This document shows positions 8,276-16,157 of a DNA stretch of 40,998 nucleotides, in pieces. The DNA comes from an uncultured Alphaproteobacteria bacterium. GTDB lineage: Bacteria; Pseudomonadota; Alphaproteobacteria; Puniceispirillales; Marisalimonadaceae. Position 1 is the first letter of the stretch. Every line of letters starts with the position of its first letter. The DNA is taken from positions 1 through 40,998 of the forward strand of contig CAKZQZ010000049.1 of the NCBI GenBank assembly GCA_937142855.1. The letters are read 5' to 3'. Both the position numbers and the translations under genes were made by a program. Under the pieces are notes generated by a model. That model did no database searches. It saw nothing but the letters and a program-made list of their open reading frames with translations, and had not been told where the DNA came from.

Positions 8276-9682
8276 TTAAAGCATACAAAAATCTCTAGAA
8301 ATATATTTCCCTAAATTTTTGTTAACTATGAACTTATTCTGATCATAAATCTTATTTCCTCTTAGCCAAGTTTGTATTGGCCATCCAGTAATATCTAAAC
8401 CTTCATAAGGTGTGTAATCAGAGCCATGACTTAGATTAGTTTGTTGAATTTTATTTCTTTTGTTAGGGTCCCAAATTGTTATATCGGCATCAGATCCAAC
8501 TTTAATTGATCCCTTTTGAGGATAGAGACCATACATTTTGGCTGGGTTTGTAGAAGTTAGCTCTACAAACCTTTCCAAGCTAATTTTATTTTTGCTTACT
8601 CCTTCAGAAAATAAAATTGGCAGTCTTGTTTCTACTCCAGGAATACCATTTGGAACCCATTTAAATGATGTTCTTGCTCCAGGCCTATCTTTACCTTTAC
8701 TATCCTTAAAACGAAATGGACAATGATCTGATGAAAAGATGTCGAAAGTTCCATCAATTAATCCATCCCAAATAGCCTGTTGACTTTCCAAATCTCTTGG
8801 TGGAGGAGAGCATACGTATTTTGCTCCTTCAAAATCCATATTTAGTCCCTTCATATCATCTTCAGTTAAACAAATGTATTGAGGGCATGTTTCAGAAAAG
8901 ATTTTAATTCCCCTATCTTTTGCCCATTTAATTTGAGATAGTGCTTCTTCTCCCGAAACATGAACAATAACAATTGGAATATCAACTATTTGGGCATGAC
9001 TGATAGCTCTGTGTGTTGCCTCTCTTTCTACAATCTGAGGTCTAGATAATCCATGATAATAAGGGGCTAATTTTCCCTCATCTTCTAATTTTTTGGTTAA
9101 AAATCTAATAGCATCATATCCTTCTGCATGGACCATAACTAACGTTTTCTCATTCTTAGCCACTTCGAAAACTTTCAACAGTTCTTCATCATTTAAAACT
9201 AGATCGTCATATGTCATAAATACTTTGAAAGAGGTATAGCCGTCTCTTGCTAGTGCGGGAAGCTCTTGTCCTAAAACTTGTGGTGAAGGGTCACTAATAA
9301 TCAAGTGAAATGAAGTATCTACAAACAAATTACCATTAGCCTTTTTATGATAATTTTCTACACACTCTCTTAGGGATTGTCCTTTTTCTTGCATGGCAAA
9401 GGGTAAAACTGTTGTATTACCTCCAGCTGCGGCAGATTTTGTGGCGCTTTGAAAGTTGTCTGCCATCTCAACGTCTGGTCCAGATGGTTGATCTATGTGA
9501 ACATGGGCATCTATCCCGCCAGGCAGAACCAGTAAATTAGAAACATCTTCTATAACAGTTGCTTCGGCATTGATTTTACCTATTTCACAAATTTTACCAT
9601 CAGCAATGGCAATATCGCATTCTTCCACGCCGTTTTCAGTGACTGTTTTTCCATTTTTAAAAATGATGTCAAAGTTTTTCAT
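8276..9682 (-). CDS. Cyclic amidohydrolase (hydantoinase/dihydropyrimidinase/allantoinase family)
   Basis: A 468-aa metal-dependent ring-opening amidase. It has HxH at H60/H62 (GGIDAHVHIDQPSG) and a carboxylatable lysine at K153 (YTSFKVFMTYD). Later ligands are in MVHAEGYD, VHVSGEEA and SSDHCPF. The sequence looks closer to D-hydantoinase/dihydropyrimidinase than to AllB-type allantoinase. Its position between puuD/uraH and alc/allA, however, is exactly where an allantoinase is needed. A GGAGAA ribosome site precedes the ATG. Whether this enzyme or the PuuE-like protein at 13619-14518 opens the allantoin ring is undecided (see findings). HIDQPSGPD after the HxH differs from the usual HTH(L/F) form. 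Confidence 0.88.
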   Translation of the reverse strand: MKNFDIIFKNGKTVTENGVEECDIAIADGKICEIGKINAEATVIEDVSNLLVLPGGIDAHVHIDQPSGPDVEMADNFQSATKSAAAGGNTTVLPFAMQEKGQSLRECVENYHKKANGNLFVDTSFHLIISDPSPQVLGQELPALARDGYTSFKVFMTYDDLVLNDEELLKVFEVAKNEKTLVMVHAEGYDAIRFLTKKLEDEGKLAPYYHGLSRPQIVEREATHRAISHAQIVDIPIVIVHVSGEEALSQIKWAKDRGIKIFSETCPQYICLTEDDMKGLNMDFEGAKYVCSPPPRDLESQQAIWDGLIDGTFDIFSSDHCPFRFKDSKGKDRPGARTSFKWVPNGIPGVETRLPILFSEGVSKNKISLERFVELTSTNPAKMYGLYPQKGSIKVGSDADITIWDPNKRNKIQQTNLSHGSDYTPYEGLDITGWPIQTWLRGNKIYDQNKFIVNKNLGKYISRDFCML

Positions 9683-9699
9683 AAAGTATTCTCCAATAA

Positions 9700-10923
9700 T
9701 TATTTATTTTTTAGGTGATGAACACTCAAATAAAGTTGATTTATTAAATTCCTTTCATTGTCCTCAAGAAAAGAAATATTTCCAGGTGGCATCGCATAAG
9801 ATAATACAGACTGTTTATGTATGCTTTGAATATTATTAATTATATCAGTAGATGTTTCTAAGTTTACTAATTTAGGGGCATTTTTCATGTTTTCCCACAA
9901 AGGCTCTCTTGCATGGCACATAGAACATTTAGATACAATTATCTCCTTAGCACTTACCAGGGTTTCTTTGGGGATTAGTTTGATCAAAGAAGCTGTGTTT
10001 TTGATTTTAGTCAGCTGTGGTTTACCTAAGTATGAAATATAAAAAATTACTGATGCTAGAATAATTATTGGAAAACAGATCCAATAAGGTGGCTTTGCTC
10101 CAGTATGTTTTATATTGAAAAAATGACGAATGAGAGCACCAATTATAAGAATGATTGAAATGATTATCCAAGAATATTTAGTGGCATAAATAAGAGGATA
10201 ATGGTTTGAAATCATGATAAAAATTACTGGCAGAGTTAAATAATTATTATGTAGAGAACGTTGTTTTGCTACAGCTCCATGAATTGGGTCTGGAGTTTCA
10301 TTTGCTATTAAACTAGCAACAACTTTTTTTTGACCAGGAATTATAATCATGAGAACATTAGCCACCATAATGGTACCTAAAACTGTCCCTATCTGCATGA
10401 AAGCGCCTCTATAACTAAATATTTCAGAATAAATCCATGACATGACAGTTATTAAAATAAATATAGAGCTTATAAGTATGTAGATATTTGTCTTTAATGA
10501 TATTCTGCACACAAGATCATAAATAACCCAACCAAAAACGATGCCTAGTATAGAAATTATTACAGCCTCATATTTTTCTAAATCATATTTGACAATGTCA
10601 ATCATATATAATTCAGCACCTGCATAATATATAAGGGCTAACAAAGCAAAGCCTGAGACCCATGTTGCATAAGCTTCCCATTTAAACCAGGTTAATTCTG
10701 AAGGTAGTTTTGATGGTGCAACCAGATACTTAACTAAATGATAAAATCCTCCACCATGAACTTGCCACGCTTCTCCATGAGATTTATCGGGAAGATTTTT
10801 ATTTTGTTTTAAACTTAAATCTAAAGCAATGAAATAAAAGCTTGACCCAATCCAAGCAATTCCAGCAATAACATGGAACCATCTTAAAATTAGCTCTGTC
10901 CATTCTTGAAATAAAAATATCAC
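9700..10923 (-). CDS. puuD: Membrane-bound cytochrome c urate oxidase
   Basis: PuuD oxidises urate to 5-hydroxyisourate and hands electrons to its own cytochrome c, hence to the respiratory chain, rather than making hydrogen peroxide. The 407-aa protein has the Urate_ox_N membrane domain with about eight hydrophobic helices (RWFHVIAGIAWIGSSFYFIALD at the start). A C-terminal cytochrome c domain carries the heme motif CSMCH near residue 332 and a likely axial Met in YAMPPGN. The start is GTG, preceded by GAGGAAG inside the end of uraH, and the two genes are three bases apart. It replaces soluble uricase in this pathway. Confidence 0.95.
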   Translation of the reverse strand: MIFLFQEWTELILRWFHVIAGIAWIGSSFYFIALDLSLKQNKNLPDKSHGEAWQVHGGGFYHLVKYLVAPSKLPSELTWFKWEAYATWVSGFALLALIYYAGAELYMIDIVKYDLEKYEAVIISILGIVFGWVIYDLVCRISLKTNIYILISSIFILITVMSWIYSEIFSYRGAFMQIGTVLGTIMVANVLMIIIPGQKKVVASLIANETPDPIHGAVAKQRSLHNNYLTLPVIFIMISNHYPLIYATKYSWIIISIILIIGALIRHFFNIKHTGAKPPYWICFPIIILASVIFYISYLGKPQLTKIKNTASLIKLIPKETLVSAKEIIVSKCSMCHAREPLWENMKNAPKLVNLETSTDIINNIQSIHKQSVLSYAMPPGNISFLEDNERNLINQLYLSVHHLKNK

Positions 10924-10926
10924 GAA

Positions 10927-11277
10927 TTAGCTTCCTCTATAGGTACTGTAACCAAAGGGAGATAGTAATAATGGCACATGGTAATGTTCAGATTTATTAT
11001 TTACAAAGAATCTTATCGGTATTTTATCAAGGAAGATATGTTTAAGATCACTATTCTGTTTTTTTAAATAATCACCAGCAAAAAACAATAATTCATAATG
11101 AATTTCCTCTAAATTTTCAGAAGATAATAATGGTCCATCAATCCTGCCATCTTGATTTGTTGAAACAGTTTTGACTAAAACTCTTCCTGTATTAAGTATT
11201 TTGTATAATTCAATTTTTAATTCTACTGCAGGTTTGCCCTTACTTGTATCTAAAACATGAGTTGATAGACCTGCCAT
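10927..11277 (-). CDS. uraH: 5-hydroxyisourate hydrolase
   Basis: A transthyretin-like protein of 116 aa that opens 5-hydroxyisourate to OHCU. The family marks are all present: the N-terminal LSTHVLDTSKGKPA with catalytic His7, the Arg of GRIDGPLL, HYHVPLLLSPFGYSTYRGS near the end, and the invariant C-terminal YRGS. No export signal is visible, so it is cytoplasmic. It is the first gene of the minus-strand operon uraH-puuD-hydantoinase-alc-allA and is divergent from uraD, which catalyses the next step. Confidence 0.95.
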   Translation of the reverse strand: MAGLSTHVLDTSKGKPAVELKIELYKILNTGRVLVKTVSTNQDGRIDGPLLSSENLEEIHYELLFFAGDYLKKQNSDLKHIFLDKIPIRFFVNNKSEHYHVPLLLSPFGYSTYRGS

Positions 11278-11345
11278 ACATTTCTCTATTTAAATTTATA
11301 TAATATATGTTTAAATGCTGATTTACAATAATGTCAGGTGAAATA
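11278..11345. promoter_or_regulatory. Divergent uraH/uraD promoter region
   Basis: This 68-base AT-rich gap separates two divergent purine-degradation transcription units. A perfect TATAAT lies at 11299-11304 on the plus strand and TATAAATTT is readable on the minus strand. I see no good -35 element and no clear operator palindrome. The promoter role is inferred from gene orientation. Confidence 0.4.
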
Positions 11346-11867
11346 ATGTACAATAAAACTTTTAAATTTCTTTCTCAAAAAATGGAAAGAGAGGAAATTA
11401 TAAATCTTTTAAAAAGTATCTATGAGCATTCTTCATGGGTGCCAGAAAGACTTTTGTCTGAGAATATAAGCGAGATTAAAACTAAAGAAGAATTACAATT
11501 GAAGATGAAAAAAATTGTTGATAGCTCTACTGAAATAGAGAAACTAAATTTGATAAATGCCCATCCCGAACTAGGAAAAAGACTTCAAAAAAAAGAAAAA
11601 CTAACAAAGTTTTCTCAAGAGGAACAAAGATCTGCAGGATTAGATCAATGCTCTGAAGAGGAGTTTGAAATTTTAACTAATCTTAATAACTCATATAGAT
11701 TAAAATTTGAATTTCCATTTATAATTGCTGTTAAAGGCTTAACTAAAAACCAGATTATAGATAATATGAAAATAAGAGTTAATAATAGTAAATCTGAAGA
11801 ATTTGAAACTGCAATTAACGAAATTCATAAAATAGCTCGACTAAGAATTATAGATTTGACTTATTAA
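11346..11867 (+). CDS. uraD: OHCU decarboxylase
   Basis: UraD decarboxylates 2-oxo-4-hydroxy-4-carboxy-5-ureidoimidazoline to (S)-allantoin. The 173-aa all-helical protein has the catalytic His in LINAHPELG (H73). EEQRSAGL, YRLKFEFPFIIAVKG and the C-terminal EIHKIARLRIIDL also match the family. A start at 11331 is possible, but the ATG at 11346 has AGGTG (11336-11340) five bases ahead and gives the usual family length. It completes the three-enzyme urate-to-allantoin set with puuD and uraH. Confidence 0.92.
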   Translation: MYNKTFKFLSQKMEREEIINLLKSIYEHSSWVPERLLSENISEIKTKEELQLKMKKIVDSSTEIEKLNLINAHPELGKRLQKKEKLTKFSQEEQRSAGLDQCSEEEFEILTNLNNSYRLKFEFPFIIAVKGLTKNQIIDNMKIRVNNSKSEEFETAINEIHKIARLRIIDLTY

Positions 11868-11910
11868 TGTGCTAATCTAATTATTTCTCAATAAGATATA
11901 TGGAAAGTAT

Positions 11911-12864
11911 ATGTTAAAAAATTTTAAAGACATGAAAGGTGTTATTGCAATTGCAACTACACCTTTTGATAATGAAAATTTAATTGATTTTGATTCAGTT
12001 GATAGACTTTCTAATTATTATTTAGAAAGTGAAGTTTCTGGTGTTACGATTCTTGGGGTCATGGGTGAAGCTCATAAGCTTAACATTGAAGAACAAAAGC
12101 TATTAATCAAGAGGTATATAAATAAGTTATCAGGAAAAGTGCCTGTTATAGTTGGAGTATCGAATGCTGGGCTTGATAACTTAGAATTACTTTCAAAATT
12201 TTCAATGGATTCTGGTGCATCTGGAGTGATGGTATCTGGAAATAATGGTTTAAAAAATGATGATCAAATTAAATTTTATTTTAATCAAGTCATAGATCGT
12301 ACTAAAGATATTCCAATATGTTTGCAAGACTATCCACCTACAACTAATGTTTATTTTTCTGAGAGTGTAATAAATAGTATAATGGAAAGTCATCCATCTA
12401 TTGAGATGTTTAAGCACGAAGATTGCCCAGGACATAATAAATTATCAAGACTTTTGAGATATAGAGAAAATAATTTAAAAAGAATATATAGCGTCTTTGT
12501 TGGGAATGGAGGATTATATGTTCCGCAAGAACTTGAGAGAGGTGCTGACGGAATTATGACTGGTTTTGCTTTTACTGAAATGTTGGTGAGTTTATATAAT
12601 TTATTTTTTAATGATGAAAAAGAAAAAGCAGAAGACTTATTTGATATATATTTACCACTGATTAGGCACGAACAACAATTTGGAATTGGTTTAGGTTTAA
12701 GAAAATTTGTTTTGCAAAAAAGAGGTATAATTAAATCATTAAATGTAAGGTCCCCTGGCCCCATCCTTACCAAGGATGATGTTGTGGAGATCAATCATTT
12801 ATTAAACAGATTAAACTCTAAATTGATTGAAAAAGGTCTTCCAATTCCAAAAGGTATAAATTAA
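11911..12864 (+). CDS. DHDPS/NAL-superfamily aldolase or lyase of unknown substrate
   Basis: A 317-aa TIM-barrel protein of the DapA/N-acetylneuraminate-lyase superfamily. The Schiff-base lysine is K168 (EMFKHED), so carbonyl chemistry on a 2-keto acid is likely. Two sites differ from DapA: the GTTGE loop is GVMGEAHKL, and the YNVPxRT motif is LQDYPPTT (139-141 are Q, D, Y), so the catalytic Tyr is shifted or replaced. It is therefore probably not the lysine-biosynthesis enzyme. It starts a plus-strand run with a racemase-fold protein 4 bases downstream and a PuuE-like hydrolase after that. I cannot name its substrate. Confidence 0.85.
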   Translation: MLKNFKDMKGVIAIATTPFDNENLIDFDSVDRLSNYYLESEVSGVTILGVMGEAHKLNIEEQKLLIKRYINKLSGKVPVIVGVSNAGLDNLELLSKFSMDSGASGVMVSGNNGLKNDDQIKFYFNQVIDRTKDIPICLQDYPPTTNVYFSESVINSIMESHPSIEMFKHEDCPGHNKLSRLLRYRENNLKRIYSVFVGNGGLYVPQELERGADGIMTGFAFTEMLVSLYNLFFNDEKEKAEDLFDIYLPLIRHEQQFGIGLGLRKFVLQKRGIIKSLNVRSPGPILTKDDVVEINHLLNRLNSKLIEKGLPIPKGIN

Positions 12865-12868
12865 AAAA

Positions 12869-13615
12869 ATGAAAATATTGCTGTATAATCCTAATACTAC
12901 TGTATCTATTACCGAAAAACTTTATGAAACCGCTAAGTTAGTGGTGAGTGGTGAAACAATTCTTGTTCCCAAAACAGCAGATAAGGGTTTCCCTTATATT
13001 TCAACAAAAGTTGAAGCACAAATTACAGGCACATTGGTTCTAGAAAAAATAGCAGAAATACATTCAGAATATGATGCAATAATTATAGCTGCGTTTGGTG
13101 ATCCAGGTTTGATCGCTGCAAGAACATTGTTTAATTTGCCAATAATTGGGCTAGGTGAAGCAGCGATGTTAAGTGCTTGCTTATTTGGCAAGAAATTCTC
13201 TATTATCTCATTTACGAATGCAATGGCCTCCTGGTACGAAGAAAGTGTAGAATTACTTGGATTGCAATCTAGATACGCAGGATTTAGAGCCATTGATGGT
13301 GTAAACTTATCGATAGATAAAATACAATCACTACAGAAAAAATCTTTGATTGAGTCTGCTAATGATGCCATTGACATTGATGGAGGAGAAGTCGTTATTT
13401 TTGCTGGAGCACCATTATCCGGGTTTAAAAAAATTGTTCAAAATAAAATAAGGGTGCCTATAATTGATTGTGCCGAGGCAGCTGTCAAACAAGCAGAATT
13501 AGCTATCGCTATGAATAAAAATATTATAAATAAAAATAAATTACCGCCCAAAATATCTATTGGAATTGATAAAAATTTATCAGAATTAATCTCTCATAAA
13601 ACTAATAATGGTTAA
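12869..13615 (+). CDS. Asp/Glu/hydantoin racemase-family protein lacking both catalytic cysteines
   Basis: A 248-aa member of the Asp/Glu racemase fold (hydantoin/allantoin racemase group). N-terminal MKILLYNPNTT is the family's 'NPN(T/S)' start, and AAFGDPGL and PIIGLGEAA follow. In active hydantoin and allantoin racemases two cysteines 105 residues apart act as bases, in (A)CFGDPGL and LGCAGM. Here those positions are A75 and G180 (IIAAFGDPGL; IFAGAPLSGF), again 105 apart. Classical two-base racemisation is therefore unlikely, and lyase, isomerase or another role should be considered. It is four bases from both neighbours, in one operon with the DHDPS-like gene and the PuuE-like gene. Confidence 0.85.
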   Translation: MKILLYNPNTTVSITEKLYETAKLVVSGETILVPKTADKGFPYISTKVEAQITGTLVLEKIAEIHSEYDAIIIAAFGDPGLIAARTLFNLPIIGLGEAAMLSACLFGKKFSIISFTNAMASWYEESVELLGLQSRYAGFRAIDGVNLSIDKIQSLQKKSLIESANDAIDIDGGEVVIFAGAPLSGFKKIVQNKIRVPIIDCAEAAVKQAELAIAMNKNIINKNKLPPKISIGIDKNLSELISHKTNNG

Positions 13616-13618
13616 TAA

Positions 13619-14518
13619 ATGAATAGAGATTTTATTGGTTATGGAAAAGAAACGCCAAAAGTTTTTTGGCCACAAGATAATAAAATCGCAGTATCGTTTG
13701 TTGTAAATATTGAGGAGGGTGCAGAGCTTTCTATTTCATCCGGCGATGACGAAAATGAGCATGTATACGAAAATAACAAAACTAAAATATTAAATGTTCC
13801 AGATCTTTGCATGGAGTCTCATTTTGAATATGGTTTAAGGTCAGGCATTTGGCGTATTTTTGATATTTTTGATAGATATAATGTAAAAGCTACTTTTAGT
13901 TGTTGCTCTTTTGCATTAGAAAAATCTCCTTGGTTGATAGATGAAATTTTAAAGAGAAATCATGAAATATCTGCTCATGGTGTGAAGTGGGTTTCCCATT
14001 CATATCTAAGTAGAGAAGAAGAAAAAAAGATAATTAATGATTGTTACTCTTCAATTTTAAACCTTTCTGGTCACCCACCAATGGGCTGGCATACAAAATC
14101 TAGTACATCTCCATTTACAAGGGATCTTTTAATAGAACATGGAGGCTTTATCTATGACTCTAATGCTTATAATGATGATATTCCTTACGTATTAAAAAAA
14201 CAAAATCAGAAATTTGTAATTATTCCTTATTCTTTTGATACAAATGACATGAGATTTGATGGTAATAACGGTTTTGTGCATCACGAAGATTTTAGTAATT
14301 ATTGCAAAGAATCATTTAATCAGCTTATTTCTGAAACAGAAGATGGTTCAGTCAAAATGATGTCTATTGGATTACATCCGAGAATTATTGGAAGACCAGG
14401 TAGAATTAAAGGTCTCGAAGATTTTATTAAACATATAAATAATATTGAAAGTGTGTGGATCCCTAAGAGGATGGAGATAGCAAAATATTGCATAAAAAAA
14501 GATTCATTCTATCTTTGA
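13619..14518 (+). CDS. PuuE-like polysaccharide deacetylase-fold amidohydrolase (possible allantoinase)
   Basis: A 299-aa protein of the NodB/polysaccharide-deacetylase fold, colinear by eye with PuuE allantoinase: DFIGYG...P.VFWP at the start, VVNIEEGAEL, YGLRSGIWRI, HEISAHGVKWVSHSYL, MGWHTKS, GFIYDSNAYNDDIPY, FDTNDMRF, MSIGLHPRIIGRPGR. PuuE hydrolyses the allantoin ring without the cofactors of the AllB type. Substrate is uncertain: it lies in the operon with the DHDPS-like and racemase-like genes, not with alc/allA, and the family also includes enzymes for other ring amides. No signal peptide, so it is cytoplasmic. Confidence 0.82.
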   Translation: MNRDFIGYGKETPKVFWPQDNKIAVSFVVNIEEGAELSISSGDDENEHVYENNKTKILNVPDLCMESHFEYGLRSGIWRIFDIFDRYNVKATFSCCSFALEKSPWLIDEILKRNHEISAHGVKWVSHSYLSREEEKKIINDCYSSILNLSGHPPMGWHTKSSTSPFTRDLLIEHGGFIYDSNAYNDDIPYVLKKQNQKFVIIPYSFDTNDMRFDGNNGFVHHEDFSNYCKESFNQLISETEDGSVKMMSIGLHPRIIGRPGRIKGLEDFIKHINNIESVWIPKRMEIAKYCIKKDSFYL

Positions 14519-14525
14519 TTAAATT

Positions 14526-14608
14526 TACGACAATTGGCGTAGGTTCTTAATTTATTTTTTTGCTTACGTTTAATTCAATTTGACTCTTCATCACTCTAAG
14601 TGCTTAAT
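14526..14608 (+). promoter_or_regulatory. Weak terminator-like hairpin followed by probable promoter of TRAP-hyuAB unit
   Basis: TACG (14526-14529) pairs with CGTA (14538-14541) around CAATTG and is followed by a T-rich stretch ending near 14560, a weak terminator candidate. Downstream, TTGACT (14580-14585, 5 of 6) and CTTAAT (14603-14608, 4 of 6) are separated by 17 bases, a plausible sigma-70 promoter giving a leader of about 25 bases before the dctP start. Both calls are by eye. Confidence 0.35.
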
Positions 14609-14638
14609 ATTTTCACAAATACTATGAAAGGAATTAAA

Positions 14639-15613
14639 ATGCTTACAAAAACTTTTAAGAAAATTTTTATTTTTGTAGCTGTATCTATGTTTAGTTTTAA
14701 TTTGCACGCTGCAGATTGGACTATGGCATCCGGCTATCCCAAAAGTAATTTTCATACTCAAAACATTATTAAATTTATAGATGAGGTTAAATCTACAACA
14801 TCAGTAAATATTAACTTAAACCCAAATGATACTCTAATTAAAATAGATGCTATTAAAACTTCACTGCAAAGAGGACAGATACCAATAGGAGAAATTAGGC
14901 TAGGAATCTATGGTAATGAAGACCCTATGTATATTCTTGCCGGTCTCCCTTTTATAGCCCCAGACTATTCTAGTGCATGGCTTTTAAAAGATGTTCAAAT
15001 GGGCTACCTTCAAGAAAAATTTTCAAAGAAAGGTTTAATGATCCTTTATACTTCTCCATGGCCAGGACAAGGGTTTTATACAAAGTCCCCAGTTAACAGT
15101 GTGGCTGATTTTAAGGGTAAGAAGTTAAGAATATATTCTACAGCAACACAACAGATGGGATCCATGCTAGGTTTTAATGCTACAATTCTTCCTTTTGCTG
15201 AAATTCCACAAGCTTTTTCTACAGGTTTAATTGAAGCTTTATTTACCAGTCCTCAAACTGGTATAGACATTCAAGCATGGGATAATACAAAACACTTTAC
15301 CTATGCAGGTGCTATTTTTAGTAAAAACGCAGTAGTTGTTACAAAAAAAGCCTTCGAAGCATTGTCTAAAGATGATCAAAGTAACATTCTTGCAGCGGCA
15401 AAAAGAGCAGAGCTAAGAGGATGGGAAATGAGTGCTGAAACAACTAAAAAGCAGATTAAAACATTAGAAAATAATGGTATGTCTGCTAAAAATGCACCAG
15501 ACGAAGTTATTAGTACCATGAAAACTATTGGTCTTGAAATGATGAAGAGCTGGAGAGAAAAAGCAAGTCCAGAAGCTAATGCAGTTCTAGATCGTTACCT
15601 GTCAATGCGTTAA
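14639..15613 (+). CDS. TRAP transporter substrate-binding protein (DctP family), hydantoinase-linked
   Basis: The periplasmic receptor of a three-component TRAP importer, 324 aa from the ATG at 14639. That start has GAAAGGA (14626-14632) at good spacing and begins a clean signal peptide: lysine-rich head, hydrophobic core, cleavage after LHA near residue 24. The frame is open back to 14600. DctP features include the central FKGKKLRIYS with the conserved substrate-carboxylate arginine, and ALFTSPQTGIDIQAWD. TRAP receptors normally bind a carboxylate. With hyuA/hyuB directly downstream, a carboxylated ureide or oxoproline-like compound is a sensible guess. The MatP-like receptor at 28636 is a different specificity. 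Confidence 0.92.
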   Translation: MLTKTFKKIFIFVAVSMFSFNLHAADWTMASGYPKSNFHTQNIIKFIDEVKSTTSVNINLNPNDTLIKIDAIKTSLQRGQIPIGEIRLGIYGNEDPMYILAGLPFIAPDYSSAWLLKDVQMGYLQEKFSKKGLMILYTSPWPGQGFYTKSPVNSVADFKGKKLRIYSTATQQMGSMLGFNATILPFAEIPQAFSTGLIEALFTSPQTGIDIQAWDNTKHFTYAGAIFSKNAVVVTKKAFEALSKDDQSNILAAAKRAELRGWEMSAETTKKQIKTLENNGMSAKNAPDEVISTMKTIGLEMMKSWREKASPEANAVLDRYLSMR

Positions 15614-15632
15614 AAAAAATTGAGAGATAGCC

Positions 15633-16148
15633 ATGAGAAATAAACTTAATAAATTATATTTATATAGTGGCTATCTTTCTGCTTTATTTATGGTTCTGAT
15701 TGCTCTTACTATTGTAGCTCAGATACTAGGTAGATTTGTCAATATTACAGTAGATTCAACAGAAACAGCTGGTTTTAGTTTGGCTGCTCTTACATTTTTT
15801 GGATTGTCATATACATTTCATCATGGTGAACATATAAGGGTAACCTTATTTACTCGACTTCTTGGTAAAAAACTTAGAAGGTATCAGGAACTTTTTTCTT
15901 TATCTTTTTGTATAGTTATTACTTCTTATCTTACTTACTGGAGTTGGGATTTTGTTTACTTTTCCTTTATATTCGATGATATAAGTCCTGGTCTTTTGGC
16001 TATTCCGTTTTGGATACCAAGACTAAGTATGTCTATAGGTGTTACTATCTTCCTAGTCGCTCTTATAGATGACTTTGTAATTGTTTTAAAAAACGAACTT
16101 CCTTCGTACGTCAAAAATGCTAACCCAATCTTAAAAGATAATAGTTAG
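15633..16148 (+). CDS. TRAP transporter small permease (DctQ family)
   Basis: A 171-aa inner-membrane protein with four hydrophobic helices (around residues 10-32, 45-65, 85-108 and 125-148), the size and layout of DctQ. A conserved-looking TFHHGEHIRV segment lies between helices two and three, with basic loops. It is 19 bases after dctP and nine before dctM. DctQ pairs with DctM to form the membrane part of the sodium-driven importer. Confidence 0.9.
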   Translation: MRNKLNKLYLYSGYLSALFMVLIALTIVAQILGRFVNITVDSTETAGFSLAALTFFGLSYTFHHGEHIRVTLFTRLLGKKLRRYQELFSLSFCIVITSYLTYWSWDFVYFSFIFDDISPGLLAIPFWIPRLSMSIGVTIFLVALIDDFVIVLKNELPSYVKNANPILKDNS

Positions 16149-16157
16149 AGTAAAAAA

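Noticed and set aside
12390-12794. 134-codon minus-strand frame inside the DHDPS-like gene
   Set aside because: Antisense shadow of a conserved gene with low-complexity Ser/Lys composition.
13619-14518. Reading this gene as a cell-wall or chitin deacetylase
   Set aside because: There is no signal peptide, and the motifs line up with PuuE-type cytoplasmic enzymes, with an amide-ring context.
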